DNA of 64,000 bases from Elmis aenea (GCA_947652605.1 CANTFG010000060.1:1-64000); one strand, 5' to 3'. Positions 20,971-31,669 are shown, numbered from the stretch's first letter. The notes: a model not told the origin generated them from the letters alone. Numbers and translations: made by a program.

Positions 20971-21405
20971 TTAATTTTTTTTATTTTCTTTAATTAAATG
21001 ATCAACCCTTGATGTTAACAAAGCAATATCCCGTTTCATTTTGTTATTTTGTCCTTTTAGGGATTTATTTTTATTTTTGTATTCACCCAGTTCGGCTTTT
21101 AATTGGTGAACATCTGTTAGAATGAGATTAGTAAGTTCCATCTCACTGTCAGCCAAAATACTCAATTTTGCGTGGTAACTATCTCTTTTTTTTGTATTAC
21201 ATATTGGACTTAAATTAATGTTTAACATTTTTGTGTTATTTCTTTTCGGCGTGGAAGAAAGGAGTCCCGTATCGTTATTTTTCGCCACTACCTCCCCGTG
21301 CCGGGAGTGGGTAATTTGCGCGCCTGCTGCCTTCTTTGGATGTGGTATCTGACGCCTTCGTTTCACTATTAAAGTTTGTTCTGGAGTTTTAAAGAGTTGC
21401 TCCAC
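20971..21405 (-). CDS. Chimeric module: LFKTP + 18S-derived peptide + coiled coil (intact frame)
   Basis: The uninterrupted 144-codon frame reads MEQLFKTPEQTLIVKRRR, then 85 nt of 18S rRNA sequence as peptide (GAQITHSRHGEVVAKNND), then joins a module head TPKRNNTKMLNINLSP, KKRDSYHAKLSILADSEMEL and a coiled coil (NKSLKGQNNKMKRDIALL). Upstream sequence (SDLSGV before MEQLF) suggests the true exon is longer. The downstream part (20810-20970) continues to LFKTP with a stop near 20970. This is the clearest case of rRNA sequence acting as coding material here; expression is unknown. Confidence 0.5.
   Translation of the reverse strand: MEQLFKTPEQTLIVKRRRQIPHPKKAAGAQITHSRHGEVVAKNNDTGLLSSTPKRNNTKMLNINLSPICNTKKRDSYHAKLSILADSEMELTNLILTDVHQLKAELGEYKNKNKSLKGQNNKMKRDIALLTSRVDHLIKENKKN
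21263..21347 (-). rRNA. 85-nt 18S fragment inside the coding frame, copy 2
   Basis: It has the same boundaries and the same ttcgccacta substitution as 14043-14127, but keeps the original gtcccgtatcg and cgcctgctgcc. The two therefore derive from one capture event followed by duplication. Confidence 0.85.
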
Positions 21406-21553
21406 ACCGCTTAAATCTGATAGATACTTTCTTAAAATATCGTTCCAGCGTTTGGACTCTTCTTTTTTAAAACTGGTGTTTTTTTTTTTGTTTTTTTTTT
21501 TTTTGGGGTTTGGACTAGTCCATCAGCCACAGATATTTTATATTATCGATGCT

Positions 21554-22504
21554 TTAAATATTTAATTTAGCAAGTCGAGCAAAATTAACGAGAACGTCAC
21601 AAATGTCCCTTGATATTACAGATAGAACCGATACTATGTTAACAGGGAGGTGCACCCCCAACGATATCAGATCTTTGTAGAGCTTTTCTGTTAAAATTGT
21701 ATTATGACTACACGAAAAGAATAAATGATTTAAGTCCCCGTAAGACTGCCCATCACATGGGCATGCTGGGCTATCCTTTATGCCAATTTTATACAGATGG
21801 GAGGGGAAGTTGCCATGATTTAATTTTAAACGGGTGATAGTTGTTGAATATGATTTGCTGACATTAAAAAAAGATGTTATGTGTGGAATTATTTGCGGTA
21901 AAGTGGGATGTATTAAAGTATATTGTGTAGGTGAAGTCTGTGTAAACCTATCCCAACTTTGTCTCCACAGAGTCCTGGCGTGAAATTTGAATTGATTTTT
22001 GACATCAAATAGAAAGGTAGCTTCTCTAGCCAGGTTGTCTACAATCTCATTACCAACGATTCCTGCATGGCCCTTTGTTCACACGAAGTCCACTAAGCAT
22101 TGTACTTTCGTTAGATCCAGAAGATGTTTTTTAATATTAAATATTACATGTGGAAGTTTTTTTGTTAAGGACGTACTTTGAATCGAGTTTAATACAGATC
22201 TCGAATCGGAAAGTATAACGATGTTTCTAGCATTATAGTTAGTTTTACTGTATTTCAAAACTCGCTCGATCGCATATGCCTCAGCAGTGTAAATTGAGCA
22301 GATCTTAGGAATGTTGTATGTTTTCGAAATATTGTCATTTTTAATAAAAAATGCACTACCAACACCGTCATTAGTTTTGGAGCCATCAGTATATACAACA
22401 ACTGGGTTGTTGTAACAGTTTATAAAAGGTTTTATAATGTTGTTGTTTAACACTTGAATATCAGAATAGACATGATAAATGACACGAGGCTTATAAAACA
22501 ACAT
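21554..22504 (-). pseudogene. RNase H and C-terminal region of the I-like element
   Basis: VVVYTDGSKTNDGVGSAFF, IYTAEAYAIERVL and VILSDSRSVLNSI carry the D-E-D catalytic residues. After a TGA the frame continues with KGHAGIVGNEIVDNLA (the fourth catalytic region) and a Cys-rich CPCDGQSYGDLNHLFFSC segment, and stops at 21554. Confidence 0.75.
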
Positions 22505-22587
22505 ATTGTAGTGGAAATCAAAAATTGACCCCTTATGGTTATTTTCTATTAATTCTGCGTATGGGTTGGTATCGTAAAAAGCCTCGA

Positions 22588-24786
22588 CTAGGGGCTGTTT
22601 TTGTTTTTCCAGTATCTGTTTGTAAGATTTTCAATGCTTAAATAATAAAGTTTATTGGAAATTTTATTTGGTTGAGAGCTGCGAATTTTGACGAGCATTT
22701 TAAAAGCCACACATTTAAGTAGGTTGATACCTCTTTCGCACTTGGTTTTTATGTATTTTATGTGTTTTGCCCACGTCAGAGTTTTGTCTAATATCATTCC
22801 TAAGTATTTAAATTCATTTTTAACCGGTATAAAATTATTTCCCACATGGATGTTGTTGGGGGGTTGTATCCTATGTCTGGTAAAGAACATCACAGCAGAT
22901 TTTTCAAGTGATAAATTCAGTCCATTTTGGAGTAACCACGGTTGTAGCTGGTTTATAATGTATTCTATATCGGTGGTGCAATCTTCAAGTTTTCTGCATG
23001 AAGTGTAAATGCATATGTCATCTGCGTATTGTATGCATTTAATGTTGGTGGTGTCAAAAATTGTGTGCAGATCAATAGTGTATATATTAAATAAAGTGGG
23101 GCTAAGCACAGAGCCTTGGGGTATTCCTTGGGATACTAATCTTGAGCCATGCAGTTGGTTGTTATGGTCCCTAATAAAGATTTTTCTGTTTTTATACAAC
23201 TCCGTTATATTAGTCGATATTTGTGGGTTTATGCCAAGATTTGTAATTTTTTGGTTAAGCACATCTAAATTAACGGAGTCGTATGCTCCGGTAAGATCCA
23301 AAAAAAAACAAGCAAAATATTCGTTCTTTGTTAATGAACAGAGAATGTCTGACACAAGGTATGAGAGTGTGTCAACTGTTCCCATTCCTCTTCGAAATCC
23401 AAACTGTGTGTTGGGAAGTAACGAATTATGTTCCAGGTACCATTCTAACCGTATTTTTATCAATCGTTCAAATGTTTTAATGATACATGACATCAGTGAG
23501 ATAGGTCTATATGAAGTTGGTAATTCTTTATTTTTGTTGGGTTTTAGTAAGACACAAATAACGATATGTTTAAGATTATTAATGTAGTTATTGTTTAGCC
23601 ACCAGTCGTTAAAAATGTTGAGTAGGAGTGCTTTTGCGTTATCGGGCAGGTTTTGGATTATTTTATTTGTAAAGTTGTCCAAGCCTGGGGCAGTACTTTT
23701 AGTCTGCTTAGTCGCAGAATCAAGTTCATCGTCAGTAAATGCCGTTTCAAAGGTATTTTTGGATATCGGGTTAATATTTATAGGTGGAGGTTTTAGATCA
23801 TGGTTGTTAATAACATAAGCTGGAGCAAAGTGATTGAGAAGTTTTTCAATTAGTAAAGGAGTGATAGGGGTTTTCTTTGAATGGATGTTATTAATTTTTC
23901 TTATGTGACTCCATATATCGGAAGGGGGAGTGTTTTTATTAATTTGATTCAGAAAGTTTTTCCAGCTTTCTCTACTTTTCTTTTTAAATAATCTTTTTGC
24001 TGAAGCTTCAATATTTTTAAACAGCAAATAGTTTTCCCAATTTGATCGTTTTTTGTATGCTGATAAGGCTTGAGAACGAGCTGATACCATATCGGAACAT
24101 TCTTCATCCCACCAGACAGGGCGCCGAGTTGACGCGATGAAAGGTTTTTTGATTGGTATTGCTATAGAAGCAGCATTTTCTATAGCGTTTGTCAAAAAAG
24201 TAAATTTATTAACGTTATTGGTAAAGTTATCGCAGCAGCTTGCGACTGAGCCTTCTAATTGGCATCGCAATTTATGCCAATTCGCTCTTTTTTCTTGCCA
24301 TTTGGTACTCGGTTGGATTTTTGCGGTGACATTATGGCCACTAAGGTTAATGAGAATAGGGTAATGATCTGAACCCATTGTGTCTGGTAAAACCTTCCAA
24401 ACTACTTTGCCTGCTAAAGTTGGTGTAATCAGAGTGAGGTCTACCGCAGAGTTGGGATGATTTGGTGGAACGATTCTAGTAGTTTTACCATCGTTAAGAA
24501 TTGTTAGATCTGTGTAGTCGATGACATCCAATAGAATAACACCTTGGTTATTGTCATATGAAGAACCCCAGATACTGTGATGACAATTAAAATCACCGCA
24601 GAAGATAGCTTTGGATTTAAATTGGCAGAAAAGGTTTTGCCAATCGGTTTTGGTAGCTGTTACATTAGGAGGCTTATAAATTGAAATAATTGTTAAATCA
24701 TCTTTCTCGAGTTTAATTGCACATGTTTCAATTCCTTGGTTAAAATTTGGAGTAATATTCATTTCTGTATAAGGGATTGATTGCAA
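22588..24786 (-). CDS. Endonuclease-reverse transcriptase ORF (732 codons) of the I-like element
   Basis: APE-type endonuclease motifs are visible (FCGDFNCHHSIWGS, MGSDHYPI). RT motifs follow: SYRPISLMSCIIKTFERLI, NTQFGFRRGMGTVDTL, FFLDLTGAYDSV, GIPQGSVLSP and the catalytic YADDICIY. The catalytic YADD is intact. The N-terminal endonuclease start is missing and the C-terminus is replaced by a deletion junction (TNRYWKNKNSP), so it is not a complete ORF2. Confidence 0.85.
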   Translation of the reverse strand: MQSIPYTEMNITPNFNQGIETCAIKLEKDDLTIISIYKPPNVTATKTDWQNLFCQFKSKAIFCGDFNCHHSIWGSSYDNNQGVILLDVIDYTDLTILNDGKTTRIVPPNHPNSAVDLTLITPTLAGKVVWKVLPDTMGSDHYPILINLSGHNVTAKIQPSTKWQEKRANWHKLRCQLEGSVASCCDNFTNNVNKFTFLTNAIENAASIAIPIKKPFIASTRRPVWWDEECSDMVSARSQALSAYKKRSNWENYLLFKNIEASAKRLFKKKSRESWKNFLNQINKNTPPSDIWSHIRKINNIHSKKTPITPLLIEKLLNHFAPAYVINNHDLKPPPININPISKNTFETAFTDDELDSATKQTKSTAPGLDNFTNKIIQNLPDNAKALLLNIFNDWWLNNNYINNLKHIVICVLLKPNKNKELPTSYRPISLMSCIIKTFERLIKIRLEWYLEHNSLLPNTQFGFRRGMGTVDTLSYLVSDILCSLTKNEYFACFFLDLTGAYDSVNLDVLNQKITNLGINPQISTNITELYKNRKIFIRDHNNQLHGSRLVSQGIPQGSVLSPTLFNIYTIDLHTIFDTTNIKCIQYADDICIYTSCRKLEDCTTDIEYIINQLQPWLLQNGLNLSLEKSAVMFFTRHRIQPPNNIHVGNNFIPVKNEFKYLGMILDKTLTWAKHIKYIKTKCERGINLLKCVAFKMLVKIRSSQPNKISNKLYYLSIENLTNRYWKNKNSP

Positions 24787-24808
24787 TATTGCAATTCCAA
24801 CTTACACC

Positions 24809-25087
24809 TTAACGATTTAAATGTTTCACCGTAATTTCAATATTTGATGAACTTGTTGATCCCCAAAGCTGAATTCCATACGTCCAGATGGGCTTGAGTA
24901 TAGTTTTATACATCAGAAGCTTGTTTTCTGTGGTCAGTTGCGAAGTTTGACTAAGGAGCCAGTAGAGCTGTTTGAACTTTAAATTAAGTTGTTTGCGTTG
25001 GCAACGATGTGGGGCTTCCATGTTAGTCGTCGATCTAGGTGTATACAAAAGTGTAAATTTTATGAAAACGGTTGACTTTAGACGCAT
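24809..25087 (-). pseudogene. Jockey reverse transcriptase C-terminal fragment
   Basis: The sequence LNLKFKQLYWLLSQTSQLTT and LKPIWTYGIQLWGSTSSSNI matches the RT C-terminal domain of the Jockey copies at 46.1 and 59.1 kb. The upstream part is replaced near 25050. Confidence 0.8.
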
Positions 25088-25142
25088 AAAATCTTATACA
25101 TTTTTAAGGTAAATTTTAAGAGGAATCCAAAAATGTAAAAAT

Positions 25143-25334
25143 ATACAGGGTGTTCTAGTTAAAATTTTAAAGTTTGAGTTTGTTTCCGGCTGGACCGGAA
25201 GCCGTATTGCAACCTTAATATTTTCATCGAATCCGAAAAATACCATAACGTTCAGATACAAAATTTCATTGTTATATCCGCAATATCGTTCTAAATATTT
25301 GTCTGTTTCCACACTTTTGCGCATCCCTGTATTG
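25143..25334. repeat. Short dispersed repeat with tacaggg...ccctgta ends
   Basis: Starts tacagggtgttctag and ends catccctgta, about 190 bp, without a sound gene. Similar ends recur near 3702, 4131, 6451, 7470, 11000 and 43287. Confidence 0.4.
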
Positions 25335-25532
25335 ATTCGGTTCTTGTCATATTTAAAATAAACAAAACTTTTTAAAATAATTAAGTAAAAATACAGTCTA
25401 CAATATACAATCACAATATTTAAATACGCATTAAAAATCTTACTCTAAAATATAATTAAGTGTTCTGTGTCCCTAAGTTTAGCAGCTTTTTGGGCACGTG
25501 TCTGTATAAAATATTCGCCCTTTACCTCCTCC

Positions 25533-26041
25533 ACATCTAAGGGCATCACAGACCTGTTATTGCTCAATCTCGTGCGGCTAGAAGCCGCCTGTCCCTCTAA
25601 GAAGAGTTAGAGTTGTTAGTACGCCCACAGTAAAAACCGCGCGCCACTAGGCGCGAACGCCAGGCCGGCGGGCCTTTGAGATGTCGGAAATACGCCTAGT
25701 TAGCAGGCTAGAGTCTCGTTCGTTATCGGAATTAACCAAACAAATCGGTCCACCAACTAAGAACGGCCATGCACCACCACCCACCGAATCAAGAAAGATC
25801 TCTCAATCTGTCAATCTTTCCGGTGTCCTGGCCTGGTGAGGTTTCCCGTGTTGAGTCAAATTAAGCCGAAGGCTTCACTCCTGGTGGTGCCCTTTCGTCA
25901 ATTCCTTAAAGTTTCAGCTTTGCAACTATACTTCCCCCGGAACCCAAAAGCTTTGGTTTCCCGGAAGCTGCCCGCCGAGTCATCGGAGGTACGTCGGCGG
26001 ATCGCTAGCTGGCATCGTTTATGGTTAGAACTAGGGCGGTA
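25533..26041 (-). rRNA. 18S rRNA gene fragment (about 0.5 kb)
   Basis: Reverse complement of the central-3' part of 18S, with cctggtgaggtttcccgtgt and tcggcggatcgctagctggc. It keeps the catcacagacctgttattg block lost in the copy at 12448-13840. Its 18S-5' edge at 26041 coincides with the 3' end of a non-LTR retrotransposon remnant. Confidence 0.95.
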
Positions 26042-27081
26042 CTATATAGAGAGGAATTATGTTCTCTTATATTAATAATAATCTTTATTTGTTCTGAATA
26101 TCCCAAAAAAGGTGTAGAACTTGTCACAATAATAATTTACGTACATTACAAATAATATACATAGTTAATAAAAATAGAAAAAACACAGAAAAATGATATT
26201 TAAATATAACATTTTACAAAGTCAGCATCATTTAAATATTCGCTTACTCCATAGTAAGCTTTAGAAATCAGAACTTTTCTTAATTTCTTCTTCAATTCGC
26301 GGGTGGGAAGATTTATTATACTCTCAGGTGATGTGTTAAATTTATTATATATAGCAATAATTGTGGAGGCTACATTTTTTTGAAGATAGGTATATTTGAA
26401 ACAATCGGGTTTTAGGTTTTTTTTATGTCGCGTATTGGCTGCATGATTTCTTATATTCTCTTCGAACAGATCTACATTATTTTTTACGAACATGATGGCT
26501 TCGAGGATAAATAGACCGTAAAAGGTTAATATTTCGTTGTCACGAAAAGTTTCTTTGCAGTGATCTCGGTAGTTCAGGCCAAATATATTTCTTATACATC
26601 GCTTTTGTATAATGAAGAGGCGTTCTGAGTCACTAGCGTTACCCCAAAAAATTACAGCATAGCGTAACCTAGATTCGACATATGCATGATATGCAGTTTT
26701 GGCCGCGTTTGCATTGACCAATTTTTTTAGGTTTTTTAGTGCAAAAGGGTACCGTGACAGGCTTTGTGACAGGCGTTCGATATGGTATGACCAGTCCAGT
26801 CTAGAGTCAATACATAAACCAAGAAATATATTTTATTAACAACATTTATACTTGTGGAATTATTTTGAAATTTTAAGTCGGAGGTTATTTTACTTTGTGA
26901 AAATTTTATAACTTGCGTTTTATTGACGTTTAAGGTTAGATTATTTAACGTAAACCAATGTTGGAGTTGGCCTAAACAGTCAAAGAGTTTTTGTTCAGAG
27001 TTTTTGGAATCTGAGTCACTAATAATGGCAGATGTGTCATCGGCAAATTGTATAAGGGAAGTTTTGACAAAATCTGGAAGA
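26042..27081 (-). pseudogene. Non-LTR reverse transcriptase 3' half (CR1-like)
   Basis: From 27081 the frame reads TNDLPDFVKTSLIQFADDTS (catalytic FADD) and continues to the RT thumb. The ORF 26721-26200 contains the conserved tail YVESRLRYAVIFWGNASDSE and IQKRCIRNIFGLNYRDHCK, and stops at 26200. Below it an aataaa-containing 3' region (26090) ends next to 18S at 26041. A frame break occurs near 26815. Confidence 0.75.
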
Positions 27082-28262
27082 TCATTTGTGTACAGTATTT
27101 AAATCAGTTGACATATTATCTTGTCTAGTTTCGGAATTATTATTTTTGACTATATTATTTACGAAAATAGTAAGCTGAGTTATTAGCTTCTCTTTGTATT
27201 GTTTAAGTTTAAAGTCAGGTGGACTTGGTATTAGCGGTTTTTTTGTTTTATTCGTTTTTGAGGGGCGCACCTCAGTTAATACAGATCGGACTGGGGATAT
27301 TGCTTTTCGTTTTTTGATTGTGGTTTGTGTAGTTTTGGGACGTTTTAATAAAACATCTGGTTGATTATTAACATTTTTAAGTTCTGGAAAATTTTCCATG
27401 TTGTTTAGGATAGAAAACCTATTATTAGTTACTGTTTTAGCATAAGATGGGTTGTTAATCAAGTTTTCGGCCTCTTTAAAATTAATATTCTTAGATGCCA
27501 TAAGTCTTTTGATATCTTGTTGCTTAGTGAACATAGGGCATTTTCGAAATAGGGAGTTATGTGATGTACTTTTACAATGTATGCAATTTTTATTATCGAG
27601 TTCGCATTTGTGATCATCTTCGAGTGTTTTTCCGCAATTTTTACAGCGCTCCTGACCTTTACATTGTTTTGCGGTGTGACCGTATTTCAAACACTTAAAA
27701 CACTGGACTACCGGATATATGTAGGGCTCAACTATGAAGTTAACAAGATTAATCTGTATGTTATTTGGTAAAAGATTACCTAAAAATGTAACAATAATAT
27801 TTTGCCCTGGTACGTATTGTACGGTATCATTTTCTATAACCTTGCGTTTCATTCGTTGAACCGCTATTACCTCTGTGTTGCAAATAATCGCTTTCTTAAG
27901 ATAATCCTCGTCGAAATAAGTATCAACCATTTTTATCATGCCTTTTTTGGAAGTAAAAAATCTGGGAATATAAGCTATTAACTTGTTTTGCGTGATTACT
28001 TCGTGACCGACGAGTAGGTTGGCAGAGAAATATGATTTAAATATAACTTTGACTCTGTTAATTCCAATTGATTTGATATCTAATACATCTTTTTTAAATA
28101 AGGGGGAATTAAACAGAAAGTGTCCTACCCGAATAGGAAATAATCTACCCATGTTTTTATTAGTATGTTCTACATATACGAAATAGGGTCCAGAGTCCGT
28201 ATTTCTATACTTATTTGATAATCGTTCGTCGATCTCGTTATCATCTGGCGGCCCAGGGCCAT
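27082..28262 (-). CDS. Retrotransposon ORF1 (zinc-knuckle gag-like), 5' truncated
   Basis: The frame is open from about 28262 to 27082 (356 codons from the first ATG). It carries CFKCLKYGHTAKQC, then CKNCGKTLEDDHKC and CIHCKSTSHNSLFRKC, the three-knuckle pattern of I/Jockey-group ORF1 proteins. It joins directly to the middle of an RT (27081), missing the endonuclease, so the pair is a deletion chimera. Upstream it is cut where a 41-bp BEL LTR remnant begins. Confidence 0.75.
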
Positions 28263-28469
28263 CGCTATCTAAATTATTAAATAGTTAATATGCGTTAACA
28301 TGCCCCCCGCCTTGACGAACAGTCTTAAATAATCCTAATAAATTACATGTCACAAAATGTCTTAAGTAAGTATTACAATACATGTTAAAATATTAGTATA
28401 AATTGAATTCAAACGTAAAAAGTATAATACATGTTAAAATATTAGTTTTAAATCGAACTTTTTTTTTTT

Positions 28470-29640
28470 TTAATTTTCCAGTCGTAGAGGAAGTGGGCAA
28501 ACTTTGGATATTGCCCTCTGAACAATTCCACTTGATGTTCTTATTGACACCACTCTTGTAATTTTGTCTTGGCCAGGATGTGTTTCAATTATTCTTCCCA
28601 TGCGCCATTGCATGGGAGGTACATTATCTTTTAACAAAACTAATACACCTTTTTCTATAGAATGTGTATTCTTTGTCCATTTTGTTCTTAACTGCAATTG
28701 ACCCATGTATTCTTTTGACCATCGTTTCCAAAATATCTGTCGTAATTGTTGAATTTGCTGATGAGTATTAAGACGGTGAAGTTGTACATCTTGCAAGTTA
28801 ATTTCAGGTATTGACGTTATAGATCTTCCAATTAAAAAATGTGCTGGTGTTGATGGTTGTAGATCATTGGGATCCGATGACATAGCAGAAATTGGATGTG
28901 ATTTTAAAATGCTTTCAATTGTAACTAGCAATGTTAAAAAATTTTCAAATGTTATAGATGTGGTTCCTATAATTCTCTTTAAATGAAGTTTTGTTGATTT
29001 TATACCGGCTTCCCATAAACCCCCAAAATTTGGAGAATACGGAGGTATAAAATGTCATTGCATACCTAGTGATTGTTTATCATGAGTGATAAATTTACCT
29101 AATGCAATTAATTCTTTGCTTGCCATAAAATAAGTTGTTCCGTTATCTGAATGTATTTGAGATGGTCTTGCAATGAATCTTTTTAAGGTAGCAATGAATG
29201 ATTCAGTGATTAGGTCTGTGACAGGTTCTAAATAAATCGCCTTTGCCGTTTTGCAAATGAAAATTACGACCAAGTTTTTTGGCGTAATGTAAATGGCCCG
29301 GCAAAATCGGTGCCAGTAATAGTGATTGTCAAAAACTGGATTGACTTCATATGATAAAAATTGCCCATTAATAGCAGTATACTTTTTTAATTGACCCTAA
29401 AGCACTTGAGACATTGACGAACGGTATTTTTTACTAAATTGAGACTTAATTTGTATTTGCTTGATAATAGAATAGGATGTATGCTTCCTATTGAAATCTA
29501 CCACCCATTCTTAATAAATCATCTTCATCTAAGAATGGACAACCTTGTAATCTACCTTTGTCAAAAATAATTTTTTGAAATGTTTTATCTTCTGGTTTTG
29601 CAACAACATATCGACCATTTTTGTCTCTTGAAATTGTTTT
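28470..29640 (-). pseudogene. BEL/Pao integrase region
   Basis: Pieces in different frames give the HHCC-side remnant (GCPFLDEDDLLRMGGR), the catalytic core (VVIFICKTAKAIYLEPVTDL, IHSDNGTTYFMAS), PPYSPNFGGLWEAGIKSTK and the C-terminal DUF5641-type domain (WKRWSKEYMGQLQLRTKW, HPGQDKITRVVSIRTSSG). Stops near 29055 and frameshifts inactivate it. Confidence 0.8.
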
Positions 29641-30035
29641 CATAACAAGTTCTTCACACCTGCTGTTATCAGGAGATAAAAAATTGGTTTTGAATATTCT
29701 TCTAATTCCCAGAATCGTTGAAGTTTATTCTGTATGTCACTAGTTTTGCTCAAGTGACATTGTGAAATTGAATGTTTTGTAGGAAGTTGCAAATTGCCCG
29801 CAACAATCCATCGAAATATTGTGTTTTGTAGTATAGGTTTATTTTTGCCTAGGGAAATTCTTCCTTCTCTTAGGATATCCCAGAACAATGCGCCTCCAAG
29901 TAGTATGTCAACTTGGTTGGTTTGTCCAAATTGAGGATCTGCCAATGAGATGTTGGAAGGAATCCCTAATTCATCTAAATTTACTTCTTGTTTACATGAA
30001 TTTTCGCTTATAGTATCAATCACAAAACATAGCAC
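29640..30035 (-). pseudogene. BEL/Pao protease-adjacent domain fragment
   Basis: LADPQFGQTNQVDILLGGAL and WDILREGRISLGKNKPIL, NTIFRWIVAGNL match the region after the aspartic protease in BEL polyproteins (DUF1758/peptidase A17 area). A frameshift near 30070 separates it from gag-protease. Confidence 0.75.
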
Positions 30036-30104
30036 ATTTGTCTGAAAATTGTTAACTCTTGCTTTAATTGTAACTTTGCATTCAAAATTAATTGTGGATG
30101 TGTA

Positions 30105-31547
30105 CTAATTAATGCCAATAATTGATACATTTGTCTTCATTTTTTGCAAACCCAACTGATCACATAATTGTTTTGTTATGAAATGAGATTGTGAACCACA
30201 ATCCAACATTGCTTTGCACTGGTGTGCCTTGCCAAATTTATCTAAAATTGTAATACTAGCTGTTGCTAATAAAGTTTGTCCTCGTAATTGACAACTTGCA
30301 TTGAAAGTTTCTTTGCGTTCATTAGGAAAATTGTCAGGTTTCAACCTGGTTATAGCAAAATCGTCAGGTTTTGACCTGTTCACGTCTTCATGTAATAATG
30401 AATTATGTTTTAAATTGCATTTCATACAAGTTCCTGAAATGCAATTCTTACTACTGTGCCCAGTACGTAAGCAATTAAAACATAAATTGAGCCTCTTAAC
30501 ATGTTCTCTTCTTTGTTTTACATTCATTTTCAAAAATAAATCGCAATAGTAAATTAAATGATTGTTTTTGCAATAATTACAAGATACTATACTTGCAGTA
30601 TATGTCTTATGATGTGGATATTTCTGCCAATTGTCTGGTTTCTTTGTGGCATGTGCTTCTAAGGTTTCTAACAAATCTGCCTTATGTTTCAAAAAATCTT
30701 TAAAATCGTCTAATGTATATGTATCTTCATTTTTCTTTTCTTCCCACTGTTTCAAACATTTAATGTCCAACTTGTTTAATAAAATGTAAATTATTAATGC
30801 ATCAAATGTATCTGTTTTTTGTTGCAAAATATTTAATGAGCGAAGATGTTTTGATATATCATCAACCATTTTACGAAAAGCTGAAGAAGTTTCTTTTACT
30901 ACATGTGGGATATCAAATATTGCCTTAATATGATTGTGAACAAGAAGACGACTGTTATCGTATCTGCTACAAAGTAAATCCCATGCTATATCATAATTGG
31001 CTGCAGAAAATTCAATTGATTTAATTACCTGAGCGGCATTGTCTTCAAGTGATGCTCTTAAATAGTGAAATTTTTGTATTGCTGAGATATTACTATTCTC
31101 ATGTATTAATGAAATAAAAATATCTTTGAATTCTAACCAATTAATATATTGACCTCTAAGTTTTGGTAAATGAATCATTGGTAACTTAATGCTTTCTTTT
31201 CTTATTTGTACATTTGACTGAACTGAACGTGACTCGCTACAGTTTTGATCATCAATATTACTTGATTTTTTAATTAAATTGTCAACTATTGCAACTGTCT
31301 TATAATATTCGCAATGAAAGTTATCTCGTTGTTCATATTCATTTTGTAAATCGTTTTCATCACAAGTACTCTCAATATTGGATTGTACCTCATTGAACAT
31401 ATCTAATATCTCATGCTGACGAGATGCTCTTTGACGCAGCTCTGCCAGCATGTCAATTGACATTACATTGTCTACAAACTTTTTTAAATTCGTTAAATTG
31501 ACTTTTATACCACCGCGCTTTCTCCGTAGGGATGTTACGGTCGACAT
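30105..31547 (-). CDS. BEL/Pao gag-protease N-terminal ORF (480 codons)
   Basis: The frame starts MSTVTSLRRKRGGIKVNLTN and contains the DUF1759-type gag (LPKLRGQYINWLEFKDIFIS, KFHYLRASLEDNAAQVIKSI), two knuckles (CNYCKNNHLIYYC; CFNCLRTGHSSKNC) and the protease start (CKAMLDCGSQSHFITK, with the catalytic Asp as DCGS). It ends by frameshift after SIIGIN. In complete BEL elements this would be one polyprotein with pol. Confidence 0.85.
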   Translation of the reverse strand: MSTVTSLRRKRGGIKVNLTNLKKFVDNVMSIDMLAELRQRASRQHEILDMFNEVQSNIESTCDENDLQNEYEQRDNFHCEYYKTVAIVDNLIKKSSNIDDQNCSESRSVQSNVQIRKESIKLPMIHLPKLRGQYINWLEFKDIFISLIHENSNISAIQKFHYLRASLEDNAAQVIKSIEFSAANYDIAWDLLCSRYDNSRLLVHNHIKAIFDIPHVVKETSSAFRKMVDDISKHLRSLNILQQKTDTFDALIIYILLNKLDIKCLKQWEEKKNEDTYTLDDFKDFLKHKADLLETLEAHATKKPDNWQKYPHHKTYTASIVSCNYCKNNHLIYYCDLFLKMNVKQRREHVKRLNLCFNCLRTGHSSKNCISGTCMKCNLKHNSLLHEDVNRSKPDDFAITRLKPDNFPNERKETFNASCQLRGQTLLATASITILDKFGKAHQCKAMLDCGSQSHFITKQLCDQLGLQKMKTNVSIIGIN

Positions 31548-31669
31548 AGTAAAAGTTTTAATAGAAATGAAATGAAATAAAAATTGCTAGTACAAATTGA
31601 AAAACACTTATCTTTTTCTTAGTGGTGTCCTTTCCAAAGTGTACCAATAATTGTAATAGATAGGCTTCC

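Larger units (their letters stand above)
21467..24802 (-). mobile_element. I-like non-LTR retrotransposon, 5' truncated, defective
   Basis: On the minus strand the order is endonuclease (24786 onward, lacking its N-terminus), reverse transcriptase, RNase H (about 22430-22050) and a Cys/His tail, then a poly(A)-like tract at 21467-21510. RNase H presence places it in the I/Loa/R1 group rather than Jockey proper. The frame is split by a small deletion between RT thumb and RNase H near 22590 and by a TGA in RNase H near 22081. It abuts a Jockey fragment at 24809. Confidence 0.8.

Noticed and set aside
22688..24364. Plus-strand ORFs opposite the I-like RT
   Set aside because: Antisense shadows of a coding strand with clear RT and endonuclease motifs.
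25836..26075. Plus-strand ORF of 79 codons
   Set aside because: 18S rRNA antisense sequence; the same peptide appears from the other 18S copy at 13049.
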